Positions 36,194 to 43,271 of a stretch of DNA of 62,857 nucleotides are shown here, piece by piece (position 1 is the stretch's first letter; every line of letters begins with the position of its first letter). The DNA is from Caldilineaceae bacterium. Its GTDB lineage: Bacteria; Chloroflexota; Anaerolineae; Caldilineales; Caldilineaceae. A model generated the notes under the pieces. It saw only the letters and a program-made list of their open reading frames with translations. It was not told the DNA's origin and did no database searches. The stretch covers positions 1 through 62,857 of the forward strand of contig JAHBVH010000052.1 in the NCBI GenBank assembly GCA_019637645.1, written 5' to 3'. A program made the position numbers and the translations under genes.

Positions 36194-36216
36194 GCACCGT
36201 CCTAAAGGGACGGTGC
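36194..36216 (+). terminator. Short hairpin after the protease gene
   Basis: GCACCGTCC (36194-36202) pairs with GGACGGTGC (36208-36216) with a 5-base loop, 20 bases after the stop codon. No T-run follows. Confidence 0.45.
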
Positions 36217-36228
36217 TAGGGAGCAACG

Positions 36229-36342
36229 CCCGCTGATGAAGGGTACGAAATTAAACCGGTAGACCTTACTAGTGCGCTTTCGCGCCGCTTGACTGAACAG
36301 GCGCTGATTTACCGAATTTAATGGTTAATCTTCATCAGCGGG
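36229..36342. repeat. 13-bp-TIR element inserted in the CCCGCT hairpin repeat
   Basis: Ends CCCGCTGATGAAG (36229-36241) and CTTCATCAGCGGG (36330-36342) are perfect inverted repeats; interior is alignable with the element at 33032. The flanks, AGCAACGC before and GGCTTGTGTC after, match the uninterrupted hairpin repeat at 33218, so this looks like an insertion in that repeat's loop. Confidence 0.75.
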
Positions 36343-36418
36343 CTTGTGTCTGCGCCGTTCCGTAGCCTGGTGGCTTCGGGGTTGACCCAAGGCATGGTCC
36401 GCTTACGATACGTTGGAC

Positions 36419-36496
36419 ATATGCAGTTGGTTGGTGTCGCCAGCGCGCTGACAGGTTTGGAAAACCTGTCAGCGCTTATCTTCGTGCGTCACGTCT
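36419..36496. repeat. GTTACGCA-family palindromic element upstream of the PrsW-like gene
   Basis: Left end ATGCAGTTGGTTGG, right end TGCGTCACGTCT (36485-36496). Inner perfect stem GCGCTGACAGGTTT (36445-36458) with its complement (36462-36475) and the same GGA loop as the copy at 23418. It lies eight bases before the ribosome site of the next gene. No gene is seen elsewhere in 36173-36517. Confidence 0.7.
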
Positions 36497-36517
36497 AAGT
36501 CAAGAAGGAGAAACGCC

Positions 36518-37603
36518 TTGATCCCTGCGATTGTGGTGGCGGTGGCGATTCCGCTCGCCTTTTTGTTGTTGGTGCAGCGGCTCGATCTCTATGCCTCAGG
36601 CACTTTGCGCACCCTTGTCGTTTGCATGGTGGCTGGGCTTGCGGCGTTTTTGGCGGCCTATCAGCTCAATAGTGCCTTGGTACCCTTCTTTGGCTATGCG
36701 CTCATGGTGACGCTGGTCGCACCGATGATTGAAGAGGTGCTCAAGTCATTGGTCTTGATTTATTATGTGCGGCGACCAGACTTTACCTACTTTGTGGATG
36801 GCGCGATCTATGGCTTTGCCGCCGGTGTGGCTTTTGCGGTTGCCGAAAACTTACTCTACCTCAGCCGTGTCGGTGACAGCGGGGGGTTCGGGTTGGCCCT
36901 GACCCGTGCGTTTTCTACTTCGTTGATGCATGGTAGTGCCAGTGCATTAGTGGGGGTGGCGCTGGGGCGCTTACGCTTTGGCCGGGGGTTGACCCGCTTT
37001 GGCGCGCTGGCATTGGGCTGGAGTGCCGCGATTGGGCTCCATCTAGCTTTCAATAATCTGATCAGCCGTAATTGGGGGGTGTTGACCATTATTTTTGCCA
37101 TTGTGTTGGGGCTCAGTGGTGTGTTGCTCAATGGGCTGCTGATTCGGTGGGGGCTCCGCGCGGAACAGGCTTGGCTACGTGAGACGTTGGATCAGGCTGT
37201 GGGGGTCTCGCGTGGGGAAGCGGCGGTGGTTCAAGAGCTGGCCCAACTGGATCGTCTGTTGGCACCAGTGGCCGAGCGCTTTGGGCCACAAAAGCGCCAG
37301 CAAGTAGAAACCTTTTTGCGTCGGCAGGCCCAGTTGGGATTGAAGCGGAAAGTCGAAGTCATGACGCTCGATCCACAGCTGCGGCAAGCGATGGCCGCCG
37401 AAGTGGTGGCCCTGCGTGAAGAAGTAGACGCCTTGCGTCGCGCCATCGGCGTCTACTGTATGAGCTATGTGCGCTCCATTCTGCCGCCCGCCAGTGAACC
37501 GCTTTGGCAGCGCCTTAATGATACCCTAACTGCCACTCCTGTTTCGACCAAACCCAGCCTTTGGCGTACCCTGGATACCAAAATGAACGAGCCGCAAGCC
37601 TGA
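36518..37603 (+). CDS. PrsW-family intramembrane metalloprotease
   Basis: Multi-helix membrane protease, 361 residues. Start is TTG 36518 with AAGGAG seven bases upstream; no ATG fits. Conserved PrsW residues: E72-E73 in IEEVLKSL, E110-N111 in FAVAENLL, H138 in LMHGSAS, and H175 in GLHLAFNN. In Bacillus PrsW cuts an anti-sigma factor; here the target is unknown and no sigma/anti-sigma gene is adjacent. The C-terminal 215-361 region is soluble and helical, longer than in the minimal family, possibly a regulatory tail. Confidence 0.9.
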   Translation: MIPAIVVAVAIPLAFLLLVQRLDLYASGTLRTLVVCMVAGLAAFLAAYQLNSALVPFFGYALMVTLVAPMIEEVLKSLVLIYYVRRPDFTYFVDGAIYGFAAGVAFAVAENLLYLSRVGDSGGFGLALTRAFSTSLMHGSASALVGVALGRLRFGRGLTRFGALALGWSAAIGLHLAFNNLISRNWGVLTIIFAIVLGLSGVLLNGLLIRWGLRAEQAWLRETLDQAVGVSRGEAAVVQELAQLDRLLAPVAERFGPQKRQQVETFLRRQAQLGLKRKVEVMTLDPQLRQAMAAEVVALREEVDALRRAIGVYCMSYVRSILPPASEPLWQRLNDTLTATPVSTKPSLWRTLDTKMNEPQA

Positions 37604-37633
37604 TTACCGCGTTTACTGAATTTTTGGGTAGAC

Positions 37634-37720
37634 CGCCCGCGCCCAACGGGCACCCGAAAGGCACCGGGCTACCGGACAACGCCGGCGAAAGCCCGCGGCA
37701 GTGGGCTTCAGCTTTGGGCA
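37634..37720. repeat. Inverted copy of the GC-rich dispersed repeat
   Basis: CCCAACGGGCACCCGAAAGG and the following sequence match the reverse complement of the repeat at 33211-33270 in part. It occupies the start of the 324-base gap 37604-37927. A TATAAT (37858-37863) without a good -35 lies later in that gap and might serve the next genes. Confidence 0.55.
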
Positions 37721-37927
37721 GTCTCCTGCACTGATGCAACCGTATTACCCATTCTTGCGATAAGGTAAGGAATAGCCTGAGAAGGTAAGCTATTGGCTGG
37801 TATAGCTAAAGAGGAAGCGTGCTTTCATCGGGTTATGCTTGGGCTCACGAGCCGTTGTATAATCTAGATGCGGCAATTGCATTGGACAAGGAAAGCGGCA
37901 CCTCGAGCCACGAAAGGAGCGATGCGC

Positions 37928-38263
37928 ATGGCCAAAGGTTTATTTGGTCGATTGCAACAAGAATTGGACGCGCGCGAGCATGTAGTTGGTTTAACAATGG
38001 CGGAGATCCTCCAATTGCCAACGACAGAACGTGAGCTGATCAGCTGGATCTTACGCTCGGGTGATGTGAGCCGGTCGGCGTTCGTGGCGCGGCTAGGACA
38101 GGCAGAGACTGCCCAAGATACCATAACGGATCTGATCGCTAAAGGCTTTTTGCGCGAAGAGGAAAAAAATAATGAATTGTACTATAGTGTTCGCTTGGCC
38201 CCGCGCCGCAAACGGGAACTACCGCCCAATCTCTGGCAGGCCCTGACCGATAAGCTCGAATAA
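37928..38263 (+). CDS. Small winged-helix-like protein
   Basis: 111 residues from ATG 37928, preceded by AAAGGAG at eight bases; an ATG at 37922 is too close to that site. The central part (TTERELISWILRSGDVSRSA, then LGQAETAQDTITDLIAKGFL) has the helix-turn-helix-wing look of a small DNA-binding or effector-domain protein, ending with a basic segment. No named family is recognised. It is followed 16 bases later by a small zinc-binding protein, so both may act together. Confidence 0.7.
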   Translation: MAKGLFGRLQQELDAREHVVGLTMAEILQLPTTERELISWILRSGDVSRSAFVARLGQAETAQDTITDLIAKGFLREEEKNNELYYSVRLAPRRKRELPPNLWQALTDKLE

Positions 38264-38279
38264 AAACCGGGGAGCACCT

Positions 38280-38495
38280 ATGCACTGTTTTCATTGTGAT
38301 CAACCCGCCCATGGGATCTGCCGCTTTTGCGGACGAGCCCTCTGCAAAGAGCATATGCAAAATCGGATGCCTTATATCATTACGATCTATGTCGGTGAAA
38401 AAAATACGCCTAAGGCGATTGTCGTGGGCGATGCCCTGTGGTGTAATGTCTGCAAACCCCAGCCCGAACCGATTGAAATGCCTGAACTTTATTAA
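38280..38495 (+). CDS. Small zinc-binding protein (Cys/His-rich)
   Basis: 71 residues. N-terminal Cys/His cluster CFHC...CRFCGRALCKEH, followed by a strand pair and a late CNVC: three CxxC knuckles and two His, an arrangement like a B-box or zinc-ribbon module. GGGGAG precedes the ATG. Function is unknown; such modules usually mediate protein contacts. Coupled in context with the winged-helix-like gene. The downstream frame is addressed in a separate entry. Confidence 0.75.
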   Translation: MHCFHCDQPAHGICRFCGRALCKEHMQNRMPYIITIYVGEKNTPKAIVVGDALWCNVCKPQPEPIEMPELY

Positions 38496-38682
38496 CCAGC
38501 TACTGCTCGGGCCTACCGATGAACTCGCCGCGGCACTCATCCTTTTCCTTGGCTTTGCCCTTGATCCAACCACGCCCACCGACGAAAGCCGTGCTGAATC
38601 CTTGGTAGAAATGGTAGGCAACGCGGTAGAAGCAGTAATCGATCTAAACAATCATCTCTTCCTGCCGCTCGTCCAGCCGTAG
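38496..38682 (+). pseudogene. Possible gene remnant ending in a Leu-Pro tail
   Basis: A frame shifted relative to the zinc protein continues to a stop at 38682 and would read TDELAAALILFLGFALDP, then NNHLFLPLVQP. The end resembles the tails of the secreted proteins at 36172 and 43272. No start codon other than CTG or GTA-like codons is available, so this is either a decayed gene or coincidence. Confidence 0.25.
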
Positions 38683-38689
38683 GAAGAAA

Positions 38690-38741
38690 GAGTGGGGGCT
38701 AGAAACCAGAGATGAAAGTCCCTGATTTCTAGCCCCCACTC
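38690..38741. terminator. 16-bp stem terminator between convergent genes
   Basis: GAGTGGGGGCTAGAAA (38690-38705) and its complement (38726-38741) with a 20-base loop lie between the small-gene pair and the large exoprotein gene. CCTCTGTCTTCTC follows on the plus side. Confidence 0.75.
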
Positions 38742-38778
38742 CTCTGTCTTCTCTCCTTTCCCTACTGTCCCACTACCC

Positions 38779-41700
38779 TTAGCGGTGGATGATGGGCAGG
38801 AAGAGATCACCCGGCTGGTTACTCGTTGGCTCGCCCGCGGCGATGGTAAAGGCCCATTGCCAGGTGAAGGGTGCGCTGTCAAGGGGGTGTACGGTGAGGG
38901 TAGCGGTATAGTGATCAGCGCTGAGCGCGGTGGGCAAGGTCAACTGAGTACCGATGATTTCAACCACATCGAGTGTCTGCTCAATGGTGACTGGGGTGGT
39001 GGTTCCCAACATGGGCTGTTGTTGGCTGTTGACCAATGTCAAGGTCGCCTGTTGGATGGCGCTGTTGAAAGCGGCGGCTACTACTGTCACTGCTGCCGCC
39101 TGGGTATCCTGTGCTGGGCTCAACGATTCCAACCGAAAAGTGGGCAGGGTGATGCTGGTGGTCGCCGCACTGCTGACATTGCCGCTGCTGTCATAGCTCT
39201 GTACTTGCACGGTTGGCGTGCTCCCAGGTGCCAAGCCACCCATGCTGTAGCTGGTGCGCGCGCCGTCGATGGCCAGCACGCTTTCACCCACTACGCCGAT
39301 CTGATAGCCAGCGAGATCGGGAGCGGTGGGGGCGACCCAGCTTAATTGCACTGACCCATCGACTTGCACTTGGGCAGTCAAGTTGGCCGGTGCTGCCGGT
39401 GGGGTGCTGTCATTGACCTGAAGCGGTACGGTGCTGCTTATTGCCATGGAGCTACCAAAGTCGTCAGCCACAAGAGTAAGCGTATAGAGACCGCTGGGCA
39501 GATTAGTCGTCCAGGGCTGGTTAATGGCGAGCGTTGTAGTGTTTTCGTCGAGTTGCTCGACCAGCGCGAAACGTGCGCCTTGGGCATCCTCGGCATAGAG
39601 TTGGACATTGATGCCAGGCGCGGGCTTGGTAACGGCTAGATCGAGGGCCAAGGTCTCGCCGTTGTTGATAACGACGGTTGGGCCGGTCCCTGCCAGCGGA
39701 ATCAGTTGATTGGCCGCGGTGCGAATGTCAAAGCGCGTGATCTGCACGCCCGGTTGTTGCCCCCACATCTTGACGGCGTTCCCAGGATGCACGAGCACAG
39801 TCCACTGCCCGATGGCCTTGGCTGGTGTCGGATAGGTGAGAGAATAGATACGGACACGGTTGTCGGCTTCGGTGTAGATGGGCTGGAGGGTAAAGGTTTC
39901 GCCGGTGGGAGAAGTGGCGATTAAGGGCTGGGCCGGTGCGGTGAGGTTGGTGCCTGTAATGATCTCGCCAAAGACCAGCAACTCGGCCGGATTGGCGATG
40001 TCGAAGTGATGGAGCCCATCGGCGGCAATATAGTGGATGGCATCGGGCGCGGCGGCTTCGCTTGCCGAAATCGCGGGGTTGATGGGGCGATAGTCATCCA
40101 AAGTAGTACCGACGATAATCTCTTGGGGGCTAGGGGCCAGCCGTAGGAAGGCGTAGGCGCGATTGCCCAAGATGGAGAATTGGGCGCGCCCGCCCCAAAC
40201 CGTGCGGCGGGTGCTGGTCCGGCGGTCGGTGAATTTGCCTGCGTCGTAGGTGACTGCCGCCAACGTCATGGTGCTGGGGGGGACATCGACACAGCCGGCC
40301 AAGGGAACACACCAGTGGATCAGGGAGCCTTTGCGCAAGCCTAATTCACCGCGCATGCTGCCCGTCATGGTAAATTCCCGATTGCGATCCATGCCAAAGG
40401 AGAGATTGACAATCTGGCGGGCCACTTGATATTCCATCCGCCCAGAGAGGGTTGCCGACGTTGGGGTGATGCGCAGATTGGCCGTCGAGACGGTAAGCCC
40501 AACGACTTGGACCCCGGCGGTAGCTTGTAGATCAAACCGGGGCAACACTTTGAGGGTGATCGTGCCATCCATGGCTACAATCGGCAGGATGACTTTGGCT
40601 TGGCTTTCAATGCGGACCCCGAGTTGGAAGGTGGCCGTGCCGCTGGATAGATTAAAGGCGCCGGTGATGCGCGTTAATTCAAAACCGGTTTGGCCCAACG
40701 GGATGCCTGGCGTGGCCCGAAAATCGAGCTGGACGGGGTTGAATTCCAGCAGGTTATTGCGTCGGGTGATGGTAAAGTCGCCCGCCACGGTAAATTGAGT
40801 AAATTGCAGTTCTGCGCCCCCAGTCAGGACAAAGTTGTTGCCCCGTTGTTCAAATTCGAGGCGGGGCCGTCGGATGCCAACACCGGCCACAGTAAAGTCG
40901 GGAAGCTGGATCGTCGGTTGGCGAAATTTGAAGCCGCTTGGGCCGCCGATTTCAATCCCATTGGCGGAAACCGTCAACATACTGCCACCGGTGGGAATGC
41001 TCATGGCAGCTTGGCTGGCGATCAGCCGGTTGTCGAGAAAGGTGGGATTGGTGAGGCGAAATTCGGCGCCAGAAAGAATAAAGCCAAATTGATCGACGGT
41101 GCCGGTAACGCGACCATTCCGAATCTTCAGATTGCCACGCACCAAGACCCCACTGTTGCCGCTGCCGGGGAGGGGGGTCGCACCGCCTTCAATCCGGATG
41201 GTGCTGGTAATGGCGAGGCTATATTGGCTCCCACTCACTTGAAATGAGCCGCTATTCTGGGTGAGTCGCACAGTGTTGAAGGGGACATCGGGGAGAGCGA
41301 AGGTGCCATTACTGATCCGCACCCCGGTGGCATCGATCCGAATATTATTGACGGTGACATTGCCAAAATTCTGCGGTAGCCGGAGGATGGCACTACCCGC
41401 GATAAAAGCATCGGCTTGGAAGTCCAGCTGGTTCAGGGCCATCTGCACCCCAGCCACATCGAGCGTGAGATTGACGACGCGCCCACGGAATTTACCGGTG
41501 CTATCCGTGGTGAGATTGCCGGTGACGCTGGTGGCTACACCGTCGCCCATCTGTAATCCCATGGTCGCGGTGATGCTCGTACTCCAGCGGCTGCTTTGGA
41601 AATTATAGTCCACACGGCCCTGAATGCCGCTCAGTTTGATCCGGTTGGCTGCCGCGGCGCTACCACCTAGGTAGTATTCCTTGTTGATCACAAAGCCAAT

Positions 41701-42921
41701 GCCCGCGCCCCCTATGGTGATGAAGGGTGCGGTCGACTGAATCGTCACATTTTGCAGACGCACCGTCGGGATCACTTCGTCGGTGGGACGCCACTCTTTG
41801 GGCAAGGTAAAATCTGCCCCCTCGGTAAAGAGGACGCGTTGGAAGCCATTGCCCGCCGCCACCGTAGCGGCATTGACCGCGGCACTACCAAAGCGCACCC
41901 CGCGAAAACTCATTTCATTGCCACTATACTTGACGGTGAAAGATTCGACCCCGCCGCTCAATGCCCCATCGGCAAATTTTAGGTTGACAGCATTGGCGGT
42001 CACGGCGCTATTTTCGGGCAATTTATCGAAGCGTACTTTGCCGGTGAGCCCCATTTCGTAGCCAAGGGGTTGGTTGCCATTGCTGAGGCGGATGCCCAAT
42101 TGGCCCCGTAGATTGGTGAGGACAAAAAAGCCATCGCCCAGATCGAGATCGGGGATGGGAAAGTCTACGCCAGCGCCAAAGCGCAACTTCAAGTCATCTT
42201 TGCCATCAATGATCAGGTCGTTGAGGGTCGTGGTGATATTTTCGATCTCGTAGCGGACACTGGGTACATAGAGTCCGTCATTGCGGATGTTGGCCGTGCC
42301 GTGGAGGCGTCCACCGGCTAGTTGCAAGTCGATGGGAATGGTGGCGGTACCGGTAATTTGATCGTTGAAGCCCAACTGGAATTGGATGTCGGCTTTGAGG
42401 GTGCCTTCGGGCAAGCGCAGATCCAGCTTGCTTGCGGCATGGATCTCACTCTGGCGTAAGTTGATGGCATAGGTCGGTGTAATCGCAAGGCTGGAATCGC
42501 CTAGTGTTTGATAGAGATTCAGGCTATCCGTAGGGATGGTGAGCGAGCCAGTGGCTGGATTGACGGGAAATTTCCCTTGAAGCAATTGACGGCTACCGGC
42601 CATAGCCAGTTGACCGGTGAGGGTCATTTTGGTGGTGTCGGTAAGCCAAACTGCGTGTTCGCTGATCTGAAACCATTGTTGCTCGGTCTGGGCGGGACCT
42701 AATTTAACCCCGCCCGTGGCTGTGACCTGCCCACTGGCTTCTAGGAAGGTATCGGCCCAAACTCGCACTCCATTGACATCACGAAAGGTTTGGGTAGGTG
42801 TAAAAAAATGGGCAAATGCGGTGGGGGTGTGACGACCGACGCCCAAGAGCAGGAAAAGCAAAAGGACGCCGCAACTGGCCAAGAGCGGGATCAACCCAAA
42901 GTGGATCATCCGTGAACGCAT
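38779..42921 (-). CDS. Large repetitive secreted beta protein with fibronectin-III-like domain and Leu-Pro tail
   Basis: 1380 residues from ATG 42921, which follows GAGGT; the open frame upstream is unlikely coding. Signal peptide about 1-38 with a long hydrophobic stretch. The bulk (about 60-1000) is a beta-rich repetitive region of alternating short hydrophobic strands and glycine turns (blocks such as TLTGQLAMAGSR, FADGALSGGVESF), reminiscent of AsmA/TamB-like or beta-solenoid proteins. A proline-led fibronectin III-like domain (APANLTAQVQVDGSVQLSWV) lies near 1215-1300, then a beta domain, ending in DLFLPIIHR. Role at the cell surface is inferred; nothing marks an enzyme. Confidence 0.85.
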   Translation of the reverse strand: MRSRMIHFGLIPLLASCGVLLLFLLLGVGRHTPTAFAHFFTPTQTFRDVNGVRVWADTFLEASGQVTATGGVKLGPAQTEQQWFQISEHAVWLTDTTKMTLTGQLAMAGSRQLLQGKFPVNPATGSLTIPTDSLNLYQTLGDSSLAITPTYAINLRQSEIHAASKLDLRLPEGTLKADIQFQLGFNDQITGTATIPIDLQLAGGRLHGTANIRNDGLYVPSVRYEIENITTTLNDLIIDGKDDLKLRFGAGVDFPIPDLDLGDGFFVLTNLRGQLGIRLSNGNQPLGYEMGLTGKVRFDKLPENSAVTANAVNLKFADGALSGGVESFTVKYSGNEMSFRGVRFGSAAVNAATVAAGNGFQRVLFTEGADFTLPKEWRPTDEVIPTVRLQNVTIQSTAPFITIGGAGIGFVINKEYYLGGSAAAANRIKLSGIQGRVDYNFQSSRWSTSITATMGLQMGDGVATSVTGNLTTDSTGKFRGRVVNLTLDVAGVQMALNQLDFQADAFIAGSAILRLPQNFGNVTVNNIRIDATGVRISNGTFALPDVPFNTVRLTQNSGSFQVSGSQYSLAITSTIRIEGGATPLPGSGNSGVLVRGNLKIRNGRVTGTVDQFGFILSGAEFRLTNPTFLDNRLIASQAAMSIPTGGSMLTVSANGIEIGGPSGFKFRQPTIQLPDFTVAGVGIRRPRLEFEQRGNNFVLTGGAELQFTQFTVAGDFTITRRNNLLEFNPVQLDFRATPGIPLGQTGFELTRITGAFNLSSGTATFQLGVRIESQAKVILPIVAMDGTITLKVLPRFDLQATAGVQVVGLTVSTANLRITPTSATLSGRMEYQVARQIVNLSFGMDRNREFTMTGSMRGELGLRKGSLIHWCVPLAGCVDVPPSTMTLAAVTYDAGKFTDRRTSTRRTVWGGRAQFSILGNRAYAFLRLAPSPQEIIVGTTLDDYRPINPAISASEAAAPDAIHYIAADGLHHFDIANPAELLVFGEIITGTNLTAPAQPLIATSPTGETFTLQPIYTEADNRVRIYSLTYPTPAKAIGQWTVLVHPGNAVKMWGQQPGVQITRFDIRTAANQLIPLAGTGPTVVINNGETLALDLAVTKPAPGINVQLYAEDAQGARFALVEQLDENTTTLAINQPWTTNLPSGLYTLTLVADDFGSSMAISSTVPLQVNDSTPPAAPANLTAQVQVDGSVQLSWVAPTAPDLAGYQIGVVGESVLAIDGARTSYSMGGLAPGSTPTVQVQSYDSSGNVSSAATTSITLPTFRLESLSPAQDTQAAAVTVVAAAFNSAIQQATLTLVNSQQQPMLGTTTPVTIEQTLDVVEIIGTQLTLPTALSADHYTATLTVHPLDSAPFTWQWAFTIAAGEPTSNQPGDLFLPIIHR

Positions 42922-43217
42922 AGTAGAGACCTCGCTGTTGTTGGCTGGCGCGAGTGGCGTGAACTGCGAAGGGCATGTCATGCTGCTGCAACCCGCGCGA
43001 TGATGGTGTGGTCGTGACTGGCCCTGTCTTGTGCCTGCGTGTTGAGCTAGTTTGATAGACAGATTGGCTGGAGTATGCACCGAGCAGCGTTTGGTAAGCG
43101 TTTGGTAAGCGTTTTAGGGACGATCTTGCCAATGCGGTTGCCCCTATTGGGAGAGGGTGACGGGCGCAAAGGATGGGGAGCAGCTCTTTTCTGACGTGGT
43201 GGATAGTTTCTTCAAGC

Positions 43218-43244
43218 TGACCACCACCGGACAGGTGGTGGTCA
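43218..43244 (-). terminator. 11-bp hairpin between the two exoprotein genes
   Basis: TGACCACCACC (43218-43228) pairs with GGTGGTGGTCA (43234-43244) around GGACA. There is no T-run, so the strength is uncertain. The rest of 42922-43271 is non-coding and contains GCGTTTGGTAA twice in tandem (43087-43108). Confidence 0.5.
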
Positions 43245-43271
43245 TCTTGCTCTAGCATGAGCCGTGGCGCA

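Noticed and set aside
33032..36342. Insertion sequence around the protease gene
   Set aside because: Terminal inverted repeats are present but no transposase gene lies within, so only non-autonomous elements can be claimed.
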